This document shows, piece after piece, positions 13,086 to 23,000 of a stretch of DNA of 64,000 nucleotides. The DNA is from Bugulina stolonifera. Taxonomy: Eukaryota; Bryozoa; Gymnolaemata; Cheilostomatida; Bugulidae. The DNA lies in contig OW285197.1 in the NCBI GenBank assembly GCA_935421135.1, positions 186,001-250,000 of the forward strand, given 5' to 3'. Positions within the stretch are counted from its first letter, which is position 1, and each line of letters opens with the position of its first letter. The notes beneath the pieces were generated by a model. That model made no database searches and was not told the origin of the DNA. It was given only the letters and a program-made list of their open reading frames with translations. A program made the position numbers and the translations under genes.

Positions 13086-15536
13086 TCACAATTGAGCAAC
13101 AATCTGCGTTGCCGACTCATTCGGCAACCGTTTCCAGATAGCAAAACGCGACGGACCACAGTCCACCATAGAGAGAAACACCTGGTGTCCATAGTGGGTT
13201 ATGTCAGCTGCAACCCGACACCAGTTGTTCTCTACAGCTAGGTTTCCACGAGGCACCATGCTCTCACTTCGCATGGCCGGGTCGATGCACTGACAAGCCT
13301 CGCAGCTCATCAGCTCCCGACGCACTTGCTCGCGAGACAGGTCGCCACGAATCTGTCGGGCAAGATACAGGGTCCTATCAACACCCAAGTGATGCGGCAG
13401 GTGTGCAGCCCAAACTGCATCCTTGGGGTCTTGCCCAGTAAGTATAACAGCAGCTACCTCTGCCGATGACCCACTCGGTTCACGATGTTCTAGCCAGCGC
13501 TTCGGGACCCTGGTCATGCGATCAGCTTTATTTTCTACCGTAGGTACAAATCGTACCGACACATTCAGGCCGTACTCGGCGATTGTCTCACGAACCACCA
13601 CCAATCGACGTTTAACCAACATCTCAGCGGCACCTTTAGTGCGCACCCGGCTGCGCTTGTCAATAGCATTTGCTATCCAATTGACAACAGTCATCGAATC
13701 AACAGCTAAGGTGAAGACCTTAAATCCCCACACGATAGCCAAATTGATCCCTCTAGCCACAGCTTCTAGCTCAGCAACATTGATATGCATGCAATCAGAC
13801 TCCTTTCGGAGCCATGACGCATCCTCCACAATGTTGCCATCGACCTCCAGGGCCACACCCATGGCAAGAGAACTAGCATCTGTCCACACTGTGACAGAAC
13901 CACCGGGGTTCACCATCCAGGAGCCCCTGACAGGGTCCTCCCGTCTAGCCCGGGCTAGCAGTTCTACTGCTAGGGTGCGAACATCAGGCTCAACCTGCTC
14001 GTCCCAAGGACCACTGCACCCCAGGCGCTTCAAAAAACTACAGTGGGGACGAAGCCACCCAGCAACCGGGTAATGTCCCACCAGTCGGCCACACAAGGAA
14101 AGCAGCTCCCTTTTGGTTAATTTGCCCGGGTCAAGACTCACTTCGGTGAGAGCTGTTCCTCTCGCCATCTCCAGAAATCCACTAGAACCCCGTCGCAGCG
14201 CGACTCCCAACAGACGGCCCCCATCAAGGCTCTCTGGCTCCTTTGTCACAAGGCCATACATCTCCAGGTGCGATCGCACCTTTTCAACACTGACCACAGA
14301 TTCCTGAACCACTATATCATCAATATAGTGATCAGTTCCACGGCGAACAGATTCCTCCAACGAGAGAACCTTGCTAAGGATCGATGTCATGATCCTCGGT
14401 GCACAGGACAGGCCAAAACCTAGCCTGGTCAGGGCATAATTCACACCCTTATATCTAACTACCTGATACTTCCAGAGATCCTCAGCGACATGTATCTGCA
14501 GGTATGCTGACTTTAGATCGACGACTTTGAGCTCCCCTTGCAGCTGTCGCCATTTCCTAAGTTTGTCCCCACAAACAGCAACCATGTCATCGCCCGTATG
14601 ACACTCAACATAGTTATTCAGTTCACGGTAATCCATGACTGGACGAACCTTGTCTTTTGTTGGTTGAAACACCGCCAGTAATGGAATAATACCTGTGACT
14701 GGCCCATCCCACCGTTTCAACCAACCCTTCGAGATCCAGCTCTCGAGTTCAGCGCAATAACGCTCACGCAAATGTGGCGCCTGAGCACACTTGTACTCAG
14801 AGACACGTGACTGAAGCTTCTTGGGAGATTCTCCAGACCACCGCCAGCTGACCGTCCATTGACCATTTGCAAAGGTGGCATAGAAGTCGGGGTCCTCAAC
14901 CCTCAGAGACTTATTAGTGTCGCCACAACGACTGCCGGCTGCTCCACAAGCCAATGACGTATGGTCACTCCGCTGATCAGGAATCCTGCAGCAAGTACCC
15001 GAGGGAGACTTTCCCCAGCGAACCGAGTACTTCGAGTCAGAGCCTCTCTGCACAGTGACTCCACCCATGTGATCAATCACATCTCCGCCAAGTAAGCAAT
15101 CAACTCCCAGATTGCCCAACTCATTCATCACTGGCGCAGAGACATCAAAACAGTGCCCGTGCAATCCAATGATAACCCGACAACAACCCCTCACGTTAGA
15201 GGCCTTGCCATCAGCCGTTAACAAAGGCCGACTCTGCCTTAGGGCCTTTCCCACCACCACCCGCGGACTGACCAGAGTCCGCTCGCTTCCAGTGTCAACC
15301 AGACACGAGAAACAACGACCGTTCAGAACGGCCTGAATGACTGGCATTCGACTACTAGTTGTAGCCTTACCAGTGGCCCCCGACAGCGCCAGGCTATCTC
15401 GCGGCACGCATGCACCGCTCAGCACTTCACTCGTTGTTGAGGAGCGAGGTGCTCGGCGATTAACGCCTAGTTGCTGGTGTCCATGGCGGAGGATGCGGCG
15501 CCCCGAGTTGCACCCTCCCCGTGAAAACCCGACTGG
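13086..15536 (-). CDS. pol: Pol: protease, reverse transcriptase, RNase H, integrase N-terminal half
   Basis: Frame open from just after a TAG at 15537-15539, overlapping the end of gag by about 70 nt in the -1 frame. It is therefore expected to be made by frameshifting, not from its own start; the first in-frame GTG is at 15425 and there is no suitable ATG. Domains, numbered from that GTG: aspartic protease (LVDTGSERT, D44, and a C-terminal LLGGDV, about 30-125); RT (RPVMDYRELN 261-270, VDLKSAYLQI 302-311, LGFGLSCAP 335-343, YIDD 367-370); RNase H (D516 in WTDAS, E552, D576, D635); integrase zinc-binding HH..CC (H675/H679, C708/C711) and first catalytic D741. The frame stops at a TGA (13086-13088) between the first and second integrase acidic residues, so the product would lack a complete integrase core. 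Confidence 0.93.
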   Translation of the reverse strand, partial: PVGFSRGGCNSGRRILRHGHQQLGVNRRAPRSSTTSEVLSGACVPRDSLALSGATGKATTSSRMPVIQAVLNGRCFSCLVDTGSERTLVSPRVVVGKALRQSRPLLTADGKASNVRGCCRVIIGLHGHCFDVSAPVMNELGNLGVDCLLGGDVIDHMGGVTVQRGSDSKYSVRWGKSPSGTCCRIPDQRSDHTSLACGAAGSRCGDTNKSLRVEDPDFYATFANGQWTVSWRWSGESPKKLQSRVSEYKCAQAPHLRERYCAELESWISKGWLKRWDGPVTGIIPLLAVFQPTKDKVRPVMDYRELNNYVECHTGDDMVAVCGDKLRKWRQLQGELKVVDLKSAYLQIHVAEDLWKYQVVRYKGVNYALTRLGFGLSCAPRIMTSILSKVLSLEESVRRGTDHYIDDIVVQESVVSVEKVRSHLEMYGLVTKEPESLDGGRLLGVALRRGSSGFLEMARGTALTEVSLDPGKLTKRELLSLCGRLVGHYPVAGWLRPHCSFLKRLGCSGPWDEQVEPDVRTLAVELLARARREDPVRGSWMVNPGGSVTVWTDASSLAMGVALEVDGNIVEDASWLRKESDCMHINVAELEAVARGINLAIVWGFKVFTLAVDSMTVVNWIANAIDKRSRVRTKGAAEMLVKRRLVVVRETIAEYGLNVSVRFVPTVENKADRMTRVPKRWLEHREPSGSSAEVAAVILTGQDPKDAVWAAHLPHHLGVDRTLYLARQIRGDLSREQVRRELMSCEACQCIDPAMRSESMVPRGNLAVENNWCRVAADITHYGHQVFLSMVDCGPSRFAIWKRLPNESATQIVAQL

Positions 15537-16429
15537 CTATCCTCCAGCCCTGCAGCCGCTGCAGGCGGCTTCGGTGCAGGACACTCCTGCACCCAGTGAT
15601 CGGTGCTGCCACACCGAAAACACCCTGCCCTCTTGCCAGAAGAGCGCTTCGAAGGCTGCTTACCGGAGAAGGCCCGCCTACTCACGGTACACTCCTTTAC
15701 CCGGTGTGGACCTCCACAGCGGAAGCAACTAGCAGTGCTCCCCGTCTGCTTACCCGAAGCAGTAGCAGCGGCAGTGACAGACGGCTGTGCTGATCCAGCA
15801 CGCCCTCCCACTGCCCTCCTCGATGCGAGCTTCCCTCGCACCCGGGACAACAGCGCCCCAAAGTCGACGGTGTACGCACCTTCGTGCGTCACCGCCCACT
15901 CATAGACTGAGGCTGGGAGCCCCTCTATGAACTTAATCCGAAAACTAAGGTCTGTAGAGGACAGCCCCAGTCTACCAGCGTACCTCTCCAGCCTGTCGAG
16001 GTACACGTCAACCGACTCTCCCTCCTGGAGTTCGAGGTTGACAAACTGACGCCAAGCCTCCTGCCGAGGCATGGCGTACTCCGCTGTTAACACAGCCTTC
16101 ACGACGTCCCAATTAGACGCCTCGTGTACCATCATCCGTCCGTACACTCGAGCAGCATTGCCCCCCAGCATGTATGCTAGCAGGTCGGTTGGAGACACTC
16201 TCTCCAACCCACAGTACCTCTCGTACTCACGCAGCCACGCTGCCACGTCTACTGACCCATCGCCAGTAAACTGAGACACTTGTCTCCTGATTCGGTCCAA
16301 AATCGGACCACGTGCCTGATTGAGCACGCTGGCAAGCGTGCCAGCATCCACCAACAGAGTGGTGGGTTCCCTCTCTGGCTGGCTTGACGACTCACCAGAA
16401 GTCTCATCTTTTAAGCCAGGCTTACTCAT
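15467..16429 (-). CDS. gag: Gag-like capsid/nucleocapsid protein
   Basis: Encodes about 320 residues from the ATG at 16427-16429 (MSKPGLKDE). Residues about 55-205 resemble the retrotransposon Gag capsid domain: AWLREYERYC, then WRQFVNLELQEGESVDVYL and FIEGLP. Two zinc knuckles follow: CFRCGGPHRVKEC (C235-C247, a CX2CX3HX4C variant) and CFRCGSTDHWVQEC (C270-C283, canonical CX2CX4HX4C). Basic, Ser/Lys-rich linkers separate them. It should package the element RNA into particles. An in-frame ATG 20 codons upstream (16489) would add a hydrophobic MFFSTYLITLL leader. I prefer the inner ATG, because the family has no signal peptide and the inner site has A at -3. The last 70 nt overlap pol and contain the frameshift signal. 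Confidence 0.93.
   Translation of the reverse strand: MSKPGLKDETSGESSSQPEREPTTLLVDAGTLASVLNQARGPILDRIRRQVSQFTGDGSVDVAAWLREYERYCGLERVSPTDLLAYMLGGNAARVYGRMMVHEASNWDVVKAVLTAEYAMPRQEAWRQFVNLELQEGESVDVYLDRLERYAGRLGLSSTDLSFRIKFIEGLPASVYEWAVTHEGAYTVDFGALLSRVRGKLASRRAVGGRAGSAQPSVTAAATASGKQTGSTASCFRCGGPHRVKECTVSRRAFSGKQPSKRSSGKRAGCFRCGSTDHWVQECPAPKPPAAAAGLEDSQSGFHGEGATRGAASSAMDTSN
15488..15530 (-). promoter_or_regulatory. Programmed -1 ribosomal frameshift signal
   Basis: On the minus strand the heptamer GGGTTTT (15524-15530) is read in the gag frame as G GGT TTT, a canonical X XXY YYZ slippery site. After a 5-nt spacer (CACGG), GGAGGGTGC (15510-15518) can pair with GCATCCTCC (15488-15496) in a 9-bp stem with one G-U pair and a 13-nt loop. 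The pol frame is open at the slip site: its upstream TAG is at 15537-15539. The gag stop lies 54 nt downstream of the heptamer. Position, frame, spacing and stem all fit Gag-Pol frameshifting. Confidence 0.85.
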
Positions 16430-16521
16430 TATTAACAACGAAAACAAAACAAAATGCAATAACGTAATTAAATAAGTGGAGAAAAACAATTAATTAAATA
16501 AGAAAAAGAGCCGAAATAGCT
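16430..16521 (-). other. Leader between 5' LTR and gag; no canonical primer-binding site
   Basis: About 92 nt of AT-rich sequence. Directly after the LTR terminal CA the minus strand reads AGCTATTTCGGCTC. A primer-binding site complementary to the CCA end of a tRNA should begin TGG at or within a few bases of this point, and none is present. Priming by an internal tRNA fragment or self-priming are possible alternatives that cannot be decided here. Confidence 0.7.
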
Positions 16522-16821
16522 TGTTGGCTTACTGAACAGCACAGTTACAGTAAGAGTAAGGAAAGAGATAATGATAAATACGCAGTACCAAACTGCTTCA
16601 CGATGGCTCTCCGACCTCCCCTTAGCCACCACCTACGCCACCTACGCGTTGGCTACCAGAGCACAACACGGTTGAATAATAATAATTGAATGTGAGCACA
16701 GACACAGCGAGACTTCCACTCCGCACAAATACGTTTGTGCAACTGACCGCAGTCCACTCGCTGCTGTCCCAATCAACGCGCATGCGTCTCGATCACCACG
16801 TGACCATTCGAAGACCTCACA
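16522..16821 (-). repeat. 5' LTR (300 bp)
   Basis: Same 300 bp as 11926-12225, offset by 4,596 bp with no mismatch seen. It should hold the element promoter. Motifs: E-box CACGTG (16797-16802), NRF1-like GCGCATGCG (16778-16786), an inverted CCAAT box (16769-16773) and a GCACAAA/TTTGTGC hairpin (16723-16740). No clear TATA box is visible, although an AT-rich ATTATTATTATTC stretch lies about 20-30 bp downstream of the hairpin in the sense direction. Confidence 0.95.
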
Positions 16822-16826
16822 GAAAG
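16822..16826. repeat. Target site duplication, right copy (GAAAG)
   Basis: Exact copy of 11921-11925, immediately after the CA of the right-hand LTR. Confidence 0.92.
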
Positions 16827-17035
16827 GAAGCTAATAAGTAGGAAGCTAAAAGGAAGCTAATATTATTTGATCATAGTAATACTTCTTTTGTTATAACATA
16901 CATGATGTTTCATTGTTGTTCCTTTTTTTGTTTCCAGTCTTGACGGTGTCATTTTGCCAATAAGAATAATAAAACTTAGTAAATAAAGATACCAGTGAAG
17001 ATTCACGCTAAACCCAAGAATACACAGTTTTACTA
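16827..17035. other. Single-copy flank right of the retrotransposon
   Basis: About 209 bp of AT-rich sequence. Its left end holds three copies of GGAAGCTAA (16826-16834, 16841-16849, 16852-16860), the first overlapping the target duplication by one base. A pyrimidine tract followed by CAG near 16922-16938 resembles a splice acceptor but has no exon context. No gene recognised. Confidence 0.55.
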
Positions 17036-20000
17036 TACTATGCATTCTATGTATTCTATGCATTCGTTGCATAGAATACATTTTATGCATAGAATGCTTT
17101 GAATACATTGATCACATAGAATGCATTCTATGCACTCTATGCATTCCATGTAATCTATGCATCCTATGCATAGAATACATAGATTGCATTCTATGCATTC
17201 GATGCATAGAATACATAGAATACATTGATTACATAGAAGACATTGTATGTAATCAATGTATTTTATGCATTCTATGCATAGAATACATAGATTGCATTCT
17301 ATGCATAGAGTACATAGAATACATCGAATACATAGAAGGCATTGTATGTAATCAATTTATTTTATGGATTCTGTGCATAAAATACATAGATTGCATTCTA
17401 CGCATAGAATACATTGATCACATAGAATGCATACTATGCACTCTATGCATTCCATGTAACCTATGCATTCTATGCATAGAATACATAGATTGCATTCTAT
17501 GCATTCGATGCATAGAATACATAAAATACATTGATTACATAGAAGACATTGTATGTAATAAATGTATTTTATGCATTCTATGCATAGAATACATAGATTG
17601 CATTCTATGCATAGAATACATAGATTGCATTCTATGCATAGAATACATAGAATACATTGAATACATAGAAGGCATTGTATGTAATCAATTTATTTTATGG
17701 ATTCTGTGCATAAAATACATAGGTTGCATTCTACGCATAGAATACATTGATCACATAGAATGCATTCTATGCACTCTATGCATTCCATGTAACCTATGCA
17801 TTCTATGCATAGAATACATAGATTGCATTCTATGCATTCTATGCATAGAATACATTGAATACATAGAAGACATAGAAGACATAGAATGCATAGAATGCAT
17901 TCCATGTAACCTACACACTCTATGCACAGAATACATAGATTGCATTCTATGCATTCGATGCATAGAATACATAGAGTACATTGAATACATAGAAGGCATT
18001 GTATGTAATCAATGTATTTTATGCATTCTATGCATAGAATACATAGATTGCATTCTATTCAGTCTATACATTCCATGTAATCTATGCGTTCTATGCATAG
18101 AACACATTCTATGCACTCTATGCATTCCATGTAATCTATGCGTTCTATGCATAGAATACATAGATTGCATTCTATGCATTCTATGCATAGAATACATAGA
18201 AGACATAGAATGCATTATGTGCATAGAATACATATAATTCTATATCTTCCATGTATTCTATGCATCGTTCTATGCTTAGAATACATAGAATACATTCTAT
18301 GCACTCTACGCATTCCATGTAATCTATGCGTTCTATGCATAGAATACATAGATTGCATTCCGTGCATTCTATGCATAGAATACATAGAAGACATAGAATG
18401 CATTATGTGCATAGAATACATATAATTCTATATCTTCCATGTATTCTATGCATCATTCTATGCATAGAATACAATATAGATTATATTCTATGCATCCGAT
18501 GCATAGAATACATTGAATACATAGATTACATAGAAGACATTGTATGTAATCAATGTATTTTATGCATTCTATGCATAGAATACATAGATTGCATTCTATG
18601 CATAGAATATATTGATCACATAGAATGCATTATATGCACTCTATACATTCCATGTAATCTACGCGTTCTATGCATTCCATGTAATCTATGCGTTCTATGC
18701 ATAGAATACATAGATTGCATTCTATGCATAGAATACATAGAAGACATAGAAGACATAGAATGCATTATGTGCATAGAATACATATAATTCTATATCTTCC
18801 ATGTATTCTACGCATCATTCTATGCATAGAATACAATATAGATTACATTCTATGCATCCGATGCATAGAATACATAGAATACATAGAATGCATTGTATGT
18901 AATCAATGTATTTTATGCATTCTATGCATAGAATACATAGATTGCATTCTATGCATGGAATATATTGAATACATAGAATGCATTCTTTGCATTATATGCA
19001 TTGAATGCATAGAATGCATAGGATGCATAGGGCGCATTCTATGCATTCTATGTATTCTATGCATAGAATACATAGATTGCATTCTATGCATTCTAGGCAT
19101 GAAATACATAGAAGACATAGAAGACATAGAATGCATAGAATGCGTTCCATGTAATCTATGCACTCTATGCATAGAATACATAGATTGCATTCGATGCATA
19201 GAATACATAGAATACATTGATTACATAGGAGACATTGTATGTAATCAATATATTTTATGCATTCTATGCATAGAATACATAGATTGCATTCTATGCATAG
19301 AAAATATTTATTACATAGAATGCATTCTATGCACTCTATACATTCCATGTAATCTATGCGTTCTATTCATAGAATACATTCTATGCACTCTATGCATTCC
19401 ATGTAATCTATGCGTTCTATGCATAGAATACATAGATTACATTCTGTGCATTCTATGCATAGAATACATAGAAGACATAGAATGCATTATGTGCATAGAA
19501 TACATATAATTCTATATCTTCCATGTATTCTATGCATCATTCTATGCATAGAATACAATATAGATTACATTCTATGCATCCGATGCATAGAATACATTGA
19601 TCACATAGAATGCATTCTATGCACTCTATGCATTCCAAGTAACCCATGCATTCTATGCATAGAATACATAGATTGCATTCTATGCATTCTATGCATAGAA
19701 TACATTGAATACATAGAAGACATAGAATGCATAGAATGCATTCCATGTAACCTATACACTCTATGCATAGAATACATAGATTGCATTTTATGCATTCGAT
19801 GCATAGAATACATAGAGTACATTGAATACATAGAAGGCATTGTATGTAATCAATGTATTTTATGCATTCTATGCATAGAATACATAGATTGCATTCTATG
19901 CATAGAATATATTGATCACTTAGAATGCATTCTATGCACTGAATGCATAGAATGCATAGGTTGCATAGAGTGCATTCTATGCATTCTATGTAATCTATGC

Positions 20001-23000
20001 ATTCTATGTATTCTATGCATTCTATGTATTCTATGCATTCTATGTAGTCTATGCATTGCGTAGAACACCTAGATTGCATTCTATGCACTATATGCATTCC
20101 ATGTAATCTATGCACTCTATGTATTCTATTCATTCGATGCATAGAATACATTTTATGCATAGAATGCATAGAATACATGTACATTGATCACATAGAATGC
20201 ATTTATTTTATGGATTCTGTGCATAGAATACATAGATAGCATTCTATGCATAGAGTACATTGATCACACAGAATGCATTCTATGCACTCTATGCATTCCA
20301 TGTAACCTATGCATTCTATGCATATAATACATAGCATGCATTCTATGCATTCTTTGCATAGAATACATTGAATACATAGAAGACATAGAAGGCATAGAAT
20401 TCATAGAATGCATTCCATGTAATCTATGCACTCTATGCATAGAATACATAGATTGCATTCTATGCATTCAATGCATAGAATACATTGAATACATAGAAGG
20501 CATTGTATGTAATCAATGTATTTTATGCATTCTATGCATAGAATACATAGACTGCATTCTATGCAGAGAATACATTGATCACATAGAATGCATTCTATGC
20601 ACTCTATGCATTCCATAGAATACCTAGATTGCATTCTATGCATTCTTTGCATAGAATACATAGAAGACATAGAATGCATAGAATGCATTCCGTGCAATCT
20701 ATGCACTCTATGCATTGAATACATAGATTGCATTCTATGCATTCTATGCATAGACTACATAGAATACATAGAATGCATTGTATGTAATCAATGTATTTTA
20801 TGCATTCTATGCATAGAATACATAGATTGCATTCTATGCATGGAATATATTGAATACATAGAATGCATTCTTTGCATTATATGCATTGAATGCATAGAAT
20901 GCATAGGATACATAGGGCGCATTCTATGCATTCTATGTATTCTATGCATAGAATACATAGATTGCATTCTATGCATTCTAAGCATGAAATACATAGAAGA
21001 CATAGAAGACATAGAATGCATAGAATGCGTTCCATGTAATCTATGCACTCTATGCATAGAATACATAGATTGCATTCTATGCATTCGATGCATAGAATAC
21101 ATAGAGTACATTGAATACATAGAAGGCATTGTATGTAATCAATTTATTTTATGGATTCTGTGCATAAAATACATAGATTGCATTCTATGCATTCTATGCA
21201 TAGAATACATTGAATACATAGAAGACATAGAAGACATAGAATGCATAGAATGCATTCCATGTAACCTATACACTCTATGCACAGAATACATAGATTGCAT
21301 TCTATGCATTCGATGCATAGAATACATAGAGTACATTGAATACATAGAAGGCATTGTATGTAATCAATGTATTTTATGCATTCTATGCATAGAATACATA
21401 GATTGCATTCTATGCAGTCTATACATTCTATGTAATCTATGCGTTCTATGCATAGAATACATTCTATGCACTCTATGCATTCCATGTAATCTATGCGTTC
21501 TATGCATAGAATACATAGATTGCATTCTATGCATTCTATGCATAGAATACATTGAACACATAGAAGACATAGAAGACATAGAATGCATAGAATGCATTCC
21601 ATGTAACCTATACACTCTATGCACAGAATACATAGATTGCATTCTATGCATTCGATGCATAGAATACATAGAGTACATTGAATACATAGAAGGCACTCTA
21701 TGCATTCCATGTAATCTATGCGTTCTATGCATAGAATACATAGATTGCATTCTATGCATTCTATGCATCGAATACATAGAAGACATAGAATGCATTATGT
21801 GCATAGAATACATATAATTCTATATCTTCCATGTATTCTATGCATCATTCTATGCTTAGAATACATAGATTACATTCTATGCATCCGATGCATAGCATAC
21901 ATAGAATACATAGAATGCATTGCATGTAATCTATGTATTCTATGCATTCTATGCATAGAATGCATAGATTACATTCTATGCATAGAATATGTTGATCACA
22001 TAGAATGCATTCTATGCACTCCATACATTCCATGTAATCTATGCGTTCTATGCATAGAATACATTCTATGCGCTCTATGCATTCCATGTAATCTATGCAT
22101 TCTAAGCATAGAATACATAGATTGCATTCTATGCATTCTATGCATAGAATACATAGAAGACATAGAATGCATTATGTGCATAGAGTACATATAATTCTAT
22201 ATCTTCCATGTATTCTATGCATCATACTATGCATAGAATACATAGATTGCATTCTATGCATCCGATGCATGGAATACATAGAAGACATAGAATGCATAGA
22301 ATGCATTTCGTGCAATCTATGCACTGTATGCATAGAATACATAGATTGCATTCTATGCATTCTATGCATAGAATACATATAATTCTATGTCTTCTATGTA
22401 TTCTATGCATTCTATGCCTAGAATACATAGATTGCATTCTATGCAATCTATGCATTCCATGTAACCTATGCATTCTATGCATAGAATACATAGATTGCAT
22501 TCTATGCATAGAATATATTAATCACATAGAATGCATTCTTTGCATTATATGCATTGAATGCATAGAATGCATATGATGCATAGGGCGCATTCTATGTATT
22601 CTATGCATAGAATACATAGATTGCATTCTATGCATTCTAGGCATGAAATACATAAAAGATATAGAAGACATAGAATGCATAGAATGCGTTCCATCTAATC
22701 TATGCACTCTATGTATAGAATACTTAGTTTGCATTCTATGCATTCGATGCATAGAATACATAGAATACATTGATTACATAGAAGACATTGTATGTAATGA
22801 ATGTATTTTATGCATTCTATGCATAGAATACATAGATTGCATTCTATGCATAGAATACATAGAATACATTGAATACATAGAAGGCATCGTATGTAATCAA
22901 TATATTTTATGGATTCTGTGCATAAAATACATAGATTGCATTCTATGCATGGAATATATTGAATACATAGAATGCATTCTTTGCATTACATGCATTGAAT

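Larger units (their letters stand above)
11926..16821 (-). mobile_element. Ty3/gypsy-like LTR retrotransposon, 4,896 bp
   Basis: Complete element with 300-bp LTRs beginning TG and ending CA, flanked by the 5-bp duplication GAAAG. On the minus strand the order is 5' LTR (16522-16821), leader, gag, a -1 frameshift site, pol with protease, RT, RNase H and integrase in that order, polypurine tract, 3' LTR (11926-12225). Integrase last, the RT motifs RPVMDYRELN and YIDD, a DD35E integrase core and a C-terminal RSQRARRRPAHLDDY motif favour Ty3/gypsy over copia. BEL/Pao shares the domain order but fits the RT motifs less well. There is no env-like frame. The two LTRs look identical base for base, so insertion was recent. 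Despite that, one in-frame TGA lies inside integrase. GC content is clearly higher than the surrounding satellites. Confidence 0.95.

Noticed and set aside
12090..15793. Plus-strand open frames of 60-216 codons across the retrotransposon
   Set aside because: They are antisense shadows of gag and pol, which have clear domains and catalytic motifs on the minus strand.
16430..16489. Upstream gag start adding a hydrophobic MFFSTYLITLL leader
   Set aside because: Gag proteins of this class do not carry signal peptides, and the inner ATG at 16427-16429 has an A at -3 and begins the hydrophilic protein. The leader is simply AT-rich untranslated sequence.
16920..16940. Splice acceptor (pyrimidine tract then CAG)
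   Set aside because: No exon, donor site or coding frame lies nearby; such tracts are common by chance in AT-rich DNA.
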